Shown: one piece after another, positions 32,028 through 40,753 of the stretch
Position numbering within the stretch: position 1 is the stretch's first letter
How the letters are laid out: every line of letters starts with the position of its first letter
Virus record (IMG/VR): IMGVR_UViG_3300042922_000712
Span: 1-51,937 of that record
Reading direction: 5' to 3' (one strand)
Length of the DNA stretch: 51,937 nt
From: a virus
The notes under the pieces: generated by a model
Seen by the model: only the letters and a program-made list of their open reading frames with translations
What the model was told of the DNA's origin: nothing
Databases searched by the model: none
Program-made: the position numbers and the translations under genes

Positions 32028-32597
32028 TTATTTCGAATTAGTAATTTTAGAAATAGCCAAATTCTTACGGACAGAATTAACTATTAGCTGAATATATAGA
32101 TCGTATGGAGTAATTTGAGAACCAGCCCATTCTTTGCAAAAGTCTGGATATACAGATCGTACTAATTTTGTTCCAGCTTCAGAACAATTTAGCTGTTCGT
32201 CTGTATCTAAATTTAATTTCTTTGCCAAATATGTTGCTAGTTTTCTACTAAAACTATTTGCAATCCCTCCGATTAAGCAAGAGATATAGCTATAAGTATA
32301 TTTGTGTTCCGCAATTTCGATAGCTTTTTGCTCCATAATAAGATATTGATTGTTTGTTAGTTTTAGTGTAATTCTACATTGAGATTCGTCTAAATCATAT
32401 TTGTCAGATGGAACTAAATTTACTCCTTTGCCTGTAGCTTCAAGAATAATAGGACCATATCCCTTTAGATATTCAAACTCAATAGCTACATGGGATGCAA
32501 AATCATCTCCATGTTCAAATGCATTTATTATCCAGCCTAGTATTCTATGATATAGAGTTTTTTTGGTATTTACGAATATAAAAGTAACCTCTTTCAT
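32028..32597 (-). CDS. Permuted NlpC/P60-like (YiiX-type) protein
   Basis: The 189-residue protein has FASHVAIEFEYLKGYGPIIL near residue 32 and LNCSEAGTKLVRS near residue 135. A His after a strand and, later, a Cys at the start of a helix is the arrangement of circularly permuted NlpC/P60 enzymes such as YiiX. The family includes peptidoglycan endopeptidases, amidases and acyl hydrolases. Next to it lie a membrane protein (32602) and, divergently, two more membrane proteins, so a role in lysis is plausible. The reaction is not proven. Confidence 0.65.
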   Translation of the reverse strand: MKEVTFIFVNTKKTLYHRILGWIINAFEHGDDFASHVAIEFEYLKGYGPIILEATGKGVNLVPSDKYDLDESQCRITLKLTNNQYLIMEQKAIEIAEHKYTYSYISCLIGGIANSFSRKLATYLAKKLNLDTDEQLNCSEAGTKLVRSVYPDFCKEWAGSQITPYDLYIQLIVNSVRKNLAISKITNSK

Positions 32598-32601
32598 TTT
32601 T

Positions 32602-32985
32602 CTAGCCTCCGTCTTGTTTCATAAAAGGCATTGCACCTTTATTAGAATTGAATACAGAATTGACTCCATGCTCAAGGGTTTGTTTACCAATGACCATTAG
32701 ATAGAAATCTCTAAGAGAATTAAGATCAAAATGTATATTTGGGTATATAGCATTAAGAACCCATCCGGTAAGGTAAACAGCAACGAAAAATGCAGTACAA
32801 TTTAGAACGCTTAATATTGGAATTTTTAAATACTCCCCAATTTTTGTAATGGCAGAAATTATTTTGCCTCTAGGAGTATTTGGATCTTCTACTGAAATTT
32901 TTTGCTCACCTGTATACACTTTTTGTTCTTCAGCAGATTGATCTTGGGTAGTATACGTCTTATCAGTTGTATCAACATCAGGCAT
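32602..32985 (-). CDS. Small membrane protein, possible holin
   Basis: The 127-residue protein has a polar N-terminus of about 50 residues, then a hydrophobic region (IPILSVLNCTAFFVAVYLTG, then WVLNAIYP) that forms at least one membrane segment, and a short basic end. It ends four bases before the permuted NlpC/P60-like gene. The pairing fits a holin-endolysin cassette, but the topology (one or two segments, long acidic head) is not diagnostic. Confidence 0.5.
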   Translation of the reverse strand: MPDVDTTDKTYTTQDQSAEEQKVYTGEQKISVEDPNTPRGKIISAITKIGEYLKIPILSVLNCTAFFVAVYLTGWVLNAIYPNIHFDLNSLRDFYLMVIGKQTLEHGVNSVFNSNKGAMPFMKQDGG

Positions 32986-33092
32986 ATTTTAGCACCTCCT
33001 TTTATTATCATGTTTACCCACCATAGCCTGTATTTTGAACATAGTAATAAAATGCCTGGGGAGGTATTTAATCTTGTAAAGGAGGTATTAGA

Positions 33093-34115
33093 ATGAAAAT
33101 ATGTAATGTAGCATCTAATATAAGTCGCATTCTAGCTACAACACTTCTCATGTTCTTATTAGTTGGAGTAGTATATGGATTATATGGTTATGATGATATG
33201 AGATATAAAGAAAAAAGATATGTAGAGCAAGTTGAAAGTATACGCGAATTACAATGGCAGCTTATTGAATCTGTTATTACAGATAATTATAATAGCGCTG
33301 AAATGTTTGGTAGTAATATAAAGTCTAATATAGTAGTTAAACTATTAGACGCGTATCCAAATAAAGTTAATCTGCAATCAGATCTTGACAATCCAGATCA
33401 AAGTATGCCAGCCTATACAATTTTTTCTCAAGAAATTAAAGGAAAATATTTAAATAATATACGAAATGATAATAACGATCCATTTATAGCATCTAGAAAC
33501 GGTATAGTATCCGACTTGAGTTTAACCTCAAGTACAACAGATCCTGCTGTTAGAACATGGGAAAAAGAAATTGCAATGCATGCCAATAAACAGTTGGCTG
33601 TTAAAGCAGTCGAGGTTATAAATCTCAAAATTAACAAACCAACATTTTGGGAATTTAGCCCGTCGAGCAACCCCGAACATATTCTAATCACTGAAATGGA
33701 TATGCGAGAATTAAGACGTGTATTCATGTCAGAAGGAGTGGAGGGATTACAAACGTACGAATTTCTAAAACCGATATATATTCAGCAAGATACTGATATT
33801 TTTGGTATTCCTGACGTAAATAATATAGGCGTGCGTCAGTCAAATTCTAAGTTAATTGTTGTAGCTGGCTTTAATATCTATGATATTATGACGACATATC
33901 ATAGTTTTGCCATGAGTAAGTATGATGTAACTTTACAAATATTGGCTAGAGATCTAGCGGAAACAAAGCATCGTTCTAATTTTATACATACCTTGTTATG
34001 TATTATTATACTATTTTGTATTATATTAACAGCTATGATTAACAACTACGTTGTTTCTGTAATACAGAAAGACGATAGCTGCGATGAAATGGGTGAAAAT
34101 ACACATACAGAATGA
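33093..34115 (+). CDS. Two-membrane-span protein with a large external domain
   Basis: The 340-residue protein has a membrane helix at residues 9-31 (ISRILATTLLMFLLVGVVYG) and a second at about 303-325 (FIHTLLCIIILFCIILTAM). About 270 residues lie between them and should be outside the membrane. The loop is mixed helix and strand and resembles sensor-type extracellular domains of bacterial receptors in general layout, but no family is recognised. It starts behind AAAGGAGG and is followed after 13 bases by a small membrane protein. Confidence 0.6.
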   Translation: MKICNVASNISRILATTLLMFLLVGVVYGLYGYDDMRYKEKRYVEQVESIRELQWQLIESVITDNYNSAEMFGSNIKSNIVVKLLDAYPNKVNLQSDLDNPDQSMPAYTIFSQEIKGKYLNNIRNDNNDPFIASRNGIVSDLSLTSSTTDPAVRTWEKEIAMHANKQLAVKAVEVINLKINKPTFWEFSPSSNPEHILITEMDMRELRRVFMSEGVEGLQTYEFLKPIYIQQDTDIFGIPDVNNIGVRQSNSKLIVVAGFNIYDIMTTYHSFAMSKYDVTLQILARDLAETKHRSNFIHTLLCIIILFCIILTAMINNYVVSVIQKDDSCDEMGENTHTE

Positions 34116-34128
34116 AAGGGTGACGTCG

Positions 34129-34500
34129 ATGATTAATTTGATAGTAAATTGTCTATCTAGTATAAATTCGTCATTGCTCGTCATCATTATCACATCATTA
34201 GCAGGGAGTTACGGTAAGGATTACTTACGTATCATGAAATCTAAAAAGGCAGAAAAAGTGTCCTTATCAACTGTACTATTATCTACATTCACCGCTACCT
34301 TAGTTATATATGGCGTATCGGATATATTGACAGATAAATTCGGTGAAAGATTCTTAGCCCTTGCATCCTTTGTATGTGGTCTTGTTGGGTTTCAATTGAT
34401 GGAAAAGCTATCCACGATTGATGGTATTTTTGGATTATATAGACAGGCGAGGGGTATTACACTCGAGCAAAAGGATGATACCGAATCTACCAAAAATTAA
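34129..34500 (+). CDS. Small three-span membrane protein, holin candidate
   Basis: The start is the ATG at 34129 (MINLIVNCLSSINSSLLVI) behind AAAGGGTGACG. The upstream in-frame ATG lies inside the preceding gene and lacks a site. The 123-residue protein has three predicted membrane segments (LLVIIITSLAGSYG, LSTVLLSTFTATLVIYGVSD, FLALASFVCGLVGF) and a charged C-terminus. Size and topology match many phage holins. A holin role is likely but not certain. Confidence 0.6.
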   Translation: MINLIVNCLSSINSSLLVIIITSLAGSYGKDYLRIMKSKKAEKVSLSTVLLSTFTATLVIYGVSDILTDKFGERFLALASFVCGLVGFQLMEKLSTIDGIFGLYRQARGITLEQKDDTESTKN

Positions 34501-34544
34501 TAGTATATGATCGAAAAATAACTAAATACTAGCGAAGTAATATG

Positions 34545-34567
34545 TAGGAGAGCATTCGGCTCTCCTA
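34545..34567 (+). terminator. Intrinsic terminator
   Basis: The stem taggagagc/gctctccta with a five-base loop is followed by TTCGTTTTG. It separates the membrane-protein genes from the structural operon. Confidence 0.75.
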
Positions 34568-34613
34568 TTCGTTTTGTTAAACATAGAATTAATATACCAA
34601 AGGAGGTTAAAAT

Positions 34614-36218
34614 ATGGCTTATTTAAGTGATCTCTGGATAACAGATCCTAATAACGCAAAATTATTTAAGATTGTAAGCGATCAAGTTGTAAGTAGTGCA
34701 GCATCCGAAGCCACACCCAGGGCTATATGTGTCGATCTAAATATGGTAGACGTCTGGGTTGTTAATACTACAGCTGGTAATATTTCTCAATTTAATAATG
34801 GAGTTAGAATAAAAGACATTAGAGTTGGGAAAACACCAATGGGTATAGCTCAAGATGCAGATGGTGCACTTTGGGTGGCTAACTATAGTTCTAATACTGT
34901 TTCAAAAATTGTAAACGGTATAAAAGTAATGGATATATCTGTCGGAGTTGGACCTAGGGGAGTTTGTGTAACTCCAGATGGCACAGTATGGGTAGCAAAC
35001 TATATATCTGGAACTGTATCAAAAATCGTTAATGATGTAAAGGTTAAAGATATCAAAGTTGGATTAAATCCATATGGTATATGTGCAGATAAATATGGAA
35101 ACGTATGGACTGCAAATGCTGGATCTAATACAGTATCAAAAATTGAAGATTCTAAAAAAGTTCTTGATATTAACGTTGGTAAGGTACCGCAAGGTATTTG
35201 TAGCGATAAATATGGGACTATTTGGGTATCTAATTATCTATCTGATACTGTATCAAAAATTGTTGGTGGTATTAAAACTCTAGATATAGTTGTTGGAGAT
35301 GGACCATTTGCTATTTCTACTATATCTGATGGGTCTATATATGTGGCAAACTATTTAGGAACAACCGTTACCAAAATAGCAGGAGATATTAGAGTCACTG
35401 ATATTGAAGTGTGTAATAATCCATGCAGTTTTGGAGATTTTACTGGCAATCAAGCGTATATTATTTTTAAAGGAAGCAACAATGGCGGAGGACATACTAT
35501 CATATCATATGAAGATTTAGATCCAAATCTTCAGCAAATGATTACAAATGCATCATATCCAACAGCTTTACCAGATGCTAATGTAACACATAGTCATGCT
35601 ACCTATGACACTGTTAAAAAGGCATTAGACTTTTTGTTATACGATGCTCCAGTAATTACATCATTCACTAATAATGTGAATACTGCCGAAATTGGTAGTG
35701 CTGTAACTGCAATAAATCTTAACTGGGCGCTTAATAAGGCTATGGTTTCTCAGTCTATTAATAACGGTGTTGGTGCTATTCCTATAGGAACTACCACTAA
35801 ACAATTAACCTCTCTTAATTTAACTGCCGATACTAGTTGGGTTCTTACTGTAACTGATGATGTAGAAGCAACAGTAACAAAAACAACATCTCTCAAATTC
35901 CAAAATAAGAGATATTGGGGAGTTGCTGCCGCTGCATCTCTTACTAATGCTCAAATTCTTGCGCTTAGTGGAGAATTTGCGACAGATTACAATATGAGCA
36001 AAACTCTCGATGCTAGTGGTGGTAAATATTTATACTTCGCTGTTCCTACAGCGTTTGGGTTAGATGCATCTAAATTTAAAGTAGGTGGACTTGCTAATTC
36101 TGACTGGGTAAAGACAACTGTTCAGTTTACTAATGCGAGTGGTCATACTTCTAGCTATGATGTATTCAGATCTGGAAATATCCAAACTGGTGCCGCGATA
36201 GGTGTTGTTATATCATAA
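34614..36218 (+). CDS. Beta-propeller fibre protein with an ELAPSLQ-like motif
   Basis: The protein has 534 residues. Residues 1-285 are about seven repeats of 42 residues with the pattern GTVWVANYISGTVSKIV and PRGVCVTPDG. This is the signature of NHL/virginiamycin B lyase-type beta-propellers. Residues 295-315 read IISYEDLDPNLQQMI, a relative of the ELAPSLQ motif in the small fibre proteins. The C-terminal 200 residues form a beta-rich head (NTAEIGSAVTAINLNWALN, ending in IGVVIS). A virion adhesin is the likeliest role, because the lyase catalytic residues are not obvious. Confidence 0.7.
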   Translation: MAYLSDLWITDPNNAKLFKIVSDQVVSSAASEATPRAICVDLNMVDVWVVNTTAGNISQFNNGVRIKDIRVGKTPMGIAQDADGALWVANYSSNTVSKIVNGIKVMDISVGVGPRGVCVTPDGTVWVANYISGTVSKIVNDVKVKDIKVGLNPYGICADKYGNVWTANAGSNTVSKIEDSKKVLDINVGKVPQGICSDKYGTIWVSNYLSDTVSKIVGGIKTLDIVVGDGPFAISTISDGSIYVANYLGTTVTKIAGDIRVTDIEVCNNPCSFGDFTGNQAYIIFKGSNNGGGHTIISYEDLDPNLQQMITNASYPTALPDANVTHSHATYDTVKKALDFLLYDAPVITSFTNNVNTAEIGSAVTAINLNWALNKAMVSQSINNGVGAIPIGTTTKQLTSLNLTADTSWVLTVTDDVEATVTKTTSLKFQNKRYWGVAAAASLTNAQILALSGEFATDYNMSKTLDASGGKYLYFAVPTAFGLDASKFKVGGLANSDWVKTTVQFTNASGHTSSYDVFRSGNIQTGAAIGVVIS

Positions 36219-36225
36219 AGTTGAG

Positions 36226-36250
36226 CTGGATGGGGTCAAATCCCATCCAG
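36226..36250 (+). terminator. Hairpin after the propeller gene
   Basis: The stem ctggatggg/cccatccag is followed by TTTAATAT directly after the stop of the gene at 34614. Confidence 0.75.
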
Positions 36251-36305
36251 TTTAATATAATCTTTGGCAACAATATTATAATCATAGATAAGGAGGTTAA
36301 GATAT

Positions 36306-36986
36306 ATGGCTAATGCTAAATCGGGCACTAATGTGGCTGCAACTATAACAACATTTACAGATGCAGATACATATGCCACTGCGTATGCAAATGAAATACA
36401 AGGAGGAAGACATTCGGTCGATTCTCTTGTAAATAGAAATGCAATTCCAAAAGCAAGACGTCAAGAAGGCATGGTTTGTTATGTTAAAGCGACTGATTTT
36501 TCATATAAACTAATAAATGATCCTACTACTGCTACTACACAAGACTCAGATTGGGAGAAGGATATTCCTAGTGCAGACGATATTCAATTTGCAGATGGAG
36601 ATACTTTGGCGGAGAAAGTTTCAGATCTCGAAGCTGTTGCTGCCGATAGATATGCTCAATTTACTTTAATACCCGTGAATGTTGGAATTAGCGAAATTGA
36701 ACATATGATGAGGTTTAATGCTAAAGTTGTTTCTATCGCAGCTAATGTACCAATGGAAACAGCTTTAACAAAAGATATTGTTATTAATCTTGAAAAATAT
36801 ACTGGAGTATGGAGTATAGTCGACTCTGTAACTATTATTTCTTCAGATCCAGCTAAATCTGGGATAAAAAATCTTACTACTCCTCAAGACATCGTCACTG
36901 GAGATAGATTAAGGTTAAATATTACATCTGTACAAACTGGAATTGAAAGTTTAGTTATTGCAGTCGGTTTACAATTAACAAAATAG
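36306..36986 (+). CDS. Fibre-associated structural protein, paralogue of the gene at 1129
   Basis: The 226-residue protein starts with a 75-residue module shared with the minus-strand gene at 1129-1746 (SGTNVAATITTF, RNAIPKARRQ). A coiled linker follows (DTLAEKVSDLEAVAADRYA), then a C-terminal beta domain (FTLIPVNVGISEIEHMM). This is a typical baseplate or fibre layout: anchor, coil, head. The start follows AAGGAGGT. Confidence 0.65.
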   Translation: MANAKSGTNVAATITTFTDADTYATAYANEIQGGRHSVDSLVNRNAIPKARRQEGMVCYVKATDFSYKLINDPTTATTQDSDWEKDIPSADDIQFADGDTLAEKVSDLEAVAADRYAQFTLIPVNVGISEIEHMMRFNAKVVSIAANVPMETALTKDIVINLEKYTGVWSIVDSVTIISSDPAKSGIKNLTTPQDIVTGDRLRLNITSVQTGIESLVIAVGLQLTK

Positions 36987-37039
36987 TAAGTATCATAACG
37001 CATTTGATATATTCTAAATTTAAGAGGAGTGAATAAATT

Positions 37040-37528
37040 ATGGCAGCCCCTATAATTACATTACAGGATAGTACCCATGCGACTTTAGTATCTGATTGGC
37101 ATGTTGGTACTGTAAAAGCTGGTAATCCTTCCGATGTATTGGAAGTAAATGTATGGAATAATAAAGGTGGAGCAACAGAAGTATCCGATATGAGAGATGG
37201 CACGGTTACTTGTAAAGATGGCAATGGAGAAAATACTGGAGACGTTCCAGTAGGAAAATGGATGAATGTATTAGTTGACGCTACTGCTGAGCTTGATGGT
37301 TCTAGCCAAAAAGTATATAGCGCTATTGGTGGCGATCAAAGTAGACCACTACGAGGTCAAACAGTTTTAGCTGCGACTGGCGATGTTATTAAAGGAACAG
37401 TTAATGATGGTGTTGCCGCTAATAGTGGCGACAATTATTCTAATTGCAAATTTAAAGTTGTCGTTCCTATCAATGCTAATCCTGGCAATCATCAATTTAA
37501 ATTACGATTCCAGGGTTATTATGTATAA
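37040..37528 (+). CDS. Beta-rich virion protein, unknown
   Basis: The 162-residue protein begins MAAPIITLQDSTHATLVSDW and contains Gly/Asn/Asp-rich strands throughout, ending HQFKLRFQGYYV. An immunoglobulin-like fold would fit, with the segment VLEVNVWNNKGG in the middle. The gene lies between two structural genes on the same strand and is preceded by AAGAGGAGTG. It may be a decoration or fibre-tip protein. Confidence 0.55.
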   Translation: MAAPIITLQDSTHATLVSDWHVGTVKAGNPSDVLEVNVWNNKGGATEVSDMRDGTVTCKDGNGENTGDVPVGKWMNVLVDATAELDGSSQKVYSAIGGDQSRPLRGQTVLAATGDVIKGTVNDGVAANSGDNYSNCKFKVVVPINANPGNHQFKLRFQGYYV

Positions 37529-37535
37529 TTAAAAT

Positions 37536-37565
37536 ATAAGGCTATGGAGAAATCCATAGCCTTAT
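37536..37565 (+). terminator. Intrinsic terminator
   Basis: The stem ataaggctatgg/ccatagccttat with a six-base loop is followed by ATATTTTG, right after the gene at 37040. Confidence 0.8.
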
Positions 37566-37616
37566 ATATTTTGTTTACCGCTACATATAAATAATTATAT
37601 AGGAGAGTGATGAATA

Positions 37617-38237
37617 ATGAGTATAGAAAAGTTAGAATCTCCAATTAGTAAACAACCATTTATATGGTTTGCTAAAAGTTATGATAGCACACTTCTTACT
37701 GAATTTGAAAATAACGGTAAGGAAAATCTATTTGATTCTATAGATAAAGTTAACTTAAAAGAATTTGGACTTTTAGGTCGTGGGGCAAAACTCTGGTATT
37801 CTTCCGAAGACGGAATAATTAATATAGATAGTGAATTTTCTAATAGAAAGATAGAATTCTACCTCGAAGACCAAAAACAAAATCTTATCAAGATTTCAGG
37901 AAGAAAATTTGAAAAGTATAATGATATAATACAATTTAAAGCATTTCATCAAGATTTTCATGTAAATACAAAAAATGCTATGGGTGGACTTGTAATTGAT
38001 GCATTTTTATTTGGATATAAAAAAGTAATTACAATTCCTGATGAGGGGGATATTCATTTCCAATTTCTATTTAATCTTCAAATGGGCAAGCCTATGAAGC
38101 TAGGGTTTAGATTCGCTCCAACATTTTATCTTAATCATAAACTATTTGTTAGGATTGATGGGCAGCAAGATGTAGAACCTATTGAACTAAAAATATTAGC
38201 AGATAGGTCTGAAGCGTATGAAAAAGACTTTTTCTAA
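37617..38237 (+). CDS. Virion-associated protein, unknown
   Basis: The 206-residue protein starts behind AGGAGAGTG. It is mixed beta with many Phe/Lys residues (KKVITIPDEGDIHFQFLFNL), has no signal peptide or named motif, and lacks the low-complexity features of the fibre genes. Position and strand suggest a structural or assembly role. No family is recognised. Confidence 0.55.
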   Translation: MSIEKLESPISKQPFIWFAKSYDSTLLTEFENNGKENLFDSIDKVNLKEFGLLGRGAKLWYSSEDGIINIDSEFSNRKIEFYLEDQKQNLIKISGRKFEKYNDIIQFKAFHQDFHVNTKNAMGGLVIDAFLFGYKKVITIPDEGDIHFQFLFNLQMGKPMKLGFRFAPTFYLNHKLFVRIDGQQDVEPIELKILADRSEAYEKDFF

Positions 38238-38263
38238 GAATAATATTTAAATTATAATATAAA

Positions 38264-38286
38264 AGGGTGGACGCTTTGTCCACCCT
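38264..38286 (+). terminator. Intrinsic terminator
   Basis: The stem agggtggac/gtccaccct with a five-base loop is followed by GACTTTGTTTTTT, after the gene at 37617. Confidence 0.85.
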
Positions 38287-38388
38287 GACTTTGTTTTTTA
38301 AACATGTATGTAATGACCTATAATAATTTAAAATAGGTGCAATTAAGACTAATAATTTAAATAAACTAATAAAGGAGAGTGAATATAA

Positions 38389-39927
38389 ATGGCTTTAGTA
38401 AATTATTATGCGATAAGTGGTAGAGATTTGTCTCCTGTATATAGTACAGGAGCCACTAATACAGATGCCACTAAATGGTATACTGTAACTGGTGCTATAG
38501 CTACATCTGCACATCAGACAGCAGTAGCCTACGATTCGGCTGCTGGCATTGGAGCGTTAGGTGAGAAAAGTGCTATCGTCGGAACTACATTACCTTCTAT
38601 GGTATCTGGAAATTATGATGTATATGCATATATAAAATCGTGGGTTAACTATGGGGCATATGTAAGAGTAAATGGTGGGAGCTGGGCTACTCCATCTAAT
38701 GGTTTAGATACTACTATATTTAAATGGATTAAAATTGGCTCTCTTAGCTTAAAAACTGGGGATTTGGTGGAAATAGCCAATTCTAGTGGCGGTGGGTCTG
38801 TTGTAATAATGGATATCGCATTTACGAAGTCTGGTATAAAGCCTAATCACATACCGACTGGTAAAGAAGGGGCTAGAACTGTAACTGCTAATATCCAAGC
38901 TATAGTTAATGATTTAGGCAGCATGATTGTTGGTGATCTTATTTCATGCGAATATACGGCAGCTGCAAATACATTTGGGACGTTTGCAAATCTTGGCAAA
39001 GCTTCTAAAATAGCAATCCCTACTAATGGCGCAGCGGCAGCTCCAGATGGAACATTTAATTTTATCCTTGTAGGATATGATAGTAGAGGTCGAAAGAAAT
39101 TAATAGCCGATAGAAATATACAATCGGCTATATCTTGGGATGCACTAAATACAGCTGGTGTTGCGTCTGGTTCTGGATTGCCGATATCTATTGATGGAAA
39201 TAATATATTTACTACTAGACTATTAAGCGGTGGAGTATCTGCTACAGATACTGATAACGAATGGGATAAAATAATAGTAGGAAGTAATCTAAATGGTGCA
39301 ATAACAGCGGGAGATAATGCTATATGGAATTGGAATGTGATGTATTCTTGGACATCTACTACTTTAGCCACTACACCGGCTAGTAGAGTTTTAAGAGGAG
39401 TTTCAACAGTAGCAACTTATACAAGTGCGGCATCTCAATATGTTGGATATGGATTTAGACCTATGCTCATAGTGGAAGATACTGCTATTATAAGTATTAA
39501 TAATGTAACACCAACTCATTTATATGCAGGGCAACACACAGATTTTACAATAGATGCTAATGCTAAATCAGAAAGCATTAATGTAGATTTTAAAGTTAAA
39601 ATAAACAATGTCGATTTTGATACGTATAGTTCTGTATTATCCAGAACAATTCCAATAGAATCGCTCGTATCTGGTAATAACACTATTACTATAATTTCGG
39701 CAGATGGTGGATCAAAATCTGTAAATGTAACTTTAGAGGCTCCATATAGGACAATGGTTAATAGAACTTTTAAAAGTTATGATGGTGGCTATACTAAAGA
39801 TAATATAACTCTGGATAGTGATACGGCATTAGTAAAAAAAGATTATATTGGCGACGCGACAAAAACAGATGAGAATTTATTCTCTGTCAATATTGATAAA
39901 AATATATCTAAGATAGGAGTTGTATAA
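38389..39927 (+). CDS. Fibre protein with a CEYTA/GFRPML lectin-like module
   Basis: The protein has 512 residues. Residues 1-160 form a beta domain (YDVYAYIKSWVNYGAYVRVN). The module starts near 180 with GDLISCEYTAAANTFGTFAN, then APDGTFNFILVGYD, KLIADRNIQSAISW and, near 355, YGFRPMLIVE. The last 140 residues are Ig-like and end YRTMVNRTFKSYDGGYTKDN...KIGVV. That ending is shared with the protein at 41494. It is the first of four adjacent plus-strand genes built from this module, probably alternative or joint receptor-binding proteins. Confidence 0.7.
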   Translation: MALVNYYAISGRDLSPVYSTGATNTDATKWYTVTGAIATSAHQTAVAYDSAAGIGALGEKSAIVGTTLPSMVSGNYDVYAYIKSWVNYGAYVRVNGGSWATPSNGLDTTIFKWIKIGSLSLKTGDLVEIANSSGGGSVVIMDIAFTKSGIKPNHIPTGKEGARTVTANIQAIVNDLGSMIVGDLISCEYTAAANTFGTFANLGKASKIAIPTNGAAAAPDGTFNFILVGYDSRGRKKLIADRNIQSAISWDALNTAGVASGSGLPISIDGNNIFTTRLLSGGVSATDTDNEWDKIIVGSNLNGAITAGDNAIWNWNVMYSWTSTTLATTPASRVLRGVSTVATYTSAASQYVGYGFRPMLIVEDTAIISINNVTPTHLYAGQHTDFTIDANAKSESINVDFKVKINNVDFDTYSSVLSRTIPIESLVSGNNTITIISADGGSKSVNVTLEAPYRTMVNRTFKSYDGGYTKDNITLDSDTALVKKDYIGDATKTDENLFSVNIDKNISKIGVV

Positions 39928-39928
39928 A

Positions 39929-40651
39929 ATGGCTGCACCGCAAACAAATGGAGTTTTACGAACTACTTTAGAAAGTATGAATATTGGAGATTATATTAAG
40001 TGTGAAATATATAAGGCTCCTACATCAAATATTGTATTTACTTCTTCATTTTTAGGTAATTTGTCTACCGTGGATACAGAATCTTCTACTACACCTCCGA
40101 TGTATGTTGTAGGTTCTACCTTTAACTATAGATTTTTCTATCTTATTAAAGTGGATACAGGATTATTAATTGCAGATAGATTGCTATTCTCTAATATGTC
40201 TGCGCAAATACTGAATGCTCAAAATTATCTTTTGGGAAAGAAATTATCCGATAAATGCATGATGAGATGCTTATCCAGAGCAGAGTTTTTAAAATATATT
40301 TCCAATAGTGATTTAAATGGGAATATAATTAAAGCTGATGCAAATGTGTGGCATGGACTAGTCGGAACTGGCGCTAATTCGACTTCATTGGCATTTGGAA
40401 ATCTATATCCAGAAATAAATCAAGATAGAATTGGATCTAATGTTAAAACATCGCTCTATATGGATGGATCTACATATAGTACAACGTCTCATGTGTTTAT
40501 GGGAGGCAGTGCACTTATACCAGTTGTATCTGGATTTGCACTTGCAACTTTTGAGCTATCGAATGGAATAACCAGCAAATATCAATATTTATCATTCCGT
40601 CCAGCATTAGAATATGTCGATAATTCTAAATCTACAAATTTATATTATTAA
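39929..40651 (+). CDS. Single-module lectin-like fibre protein (copy 1)
   Basis: The start is the ATG at 39929 (MAAPQTNGVLRTTLESMNIG) two bases after the upstream stop, behind ATAGGAG. The 240-residue protein consists of one module: GDYIKCEIYKAPTS, FFYLIKVDTGLLIADRLLFS, then YLSFRPALEYVDNSKSTNLYY at the end. It is a close tandem duplicate of the next gene. The middle segment, where a lectin-like fold would bind, is the part that differs. Confidence 0.7.
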   Translation: MAAPQTNGVLRTTLESMNIGDYIKCEIYKAPTSNIVFTSSFLGNLSTVDTESSTTPPMYVVGSTFNYRFFYLIKVDTGLLIADRLLFSNMSAQILNAQNYLLGKKLSDKCMMRCLSRAEFLKYISNSDLNGNIIKADANVWHGLVGTGANSTSLAFGNLYPEINQDRIGSNVKTSLYMDGSTYSTTSHVFMGGSALIPVVSGFALATFELSNGITSKYQYLSFRPALEYVDNSKSTNLYY

Positions 40652-40657
40652 ATCATT

Positions 40658-40686
40658 ATATGTTACAATTTTAAATTGTAACATAT
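40658..40686 (+). terminator. Hairpin between duplicated genes
   Basis: A 14-bp stem (atatgttacaattt/aaattgtaacatat) has a one-base turn. It lies between the two copies and lacks a clear T-run, so it may be a processing or partly terminating site. Confidence 0.6.
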
Positions 40687-40753
40687 ATGCCGCCAAATTA
40701 GATTAATATTGTAAATCATACACTGCATTAATAAATGTAGGGGGATGATTTTG

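Noticed and set aside
33052-33096. Possible 14-residue leader peptide overlapping the start of the gene at 33093
   Set aside because: It has an ATGA overlap with the next gene, but no ribosome binding site precedes it and the overlap arises from that gene's own AGGAGGT site.
38847-39371. 174-residue minus-strand frame
   Set aside because: Antisense to a well-supported fibre gene, no ribosome binding site, composition typical of a mirror frame.
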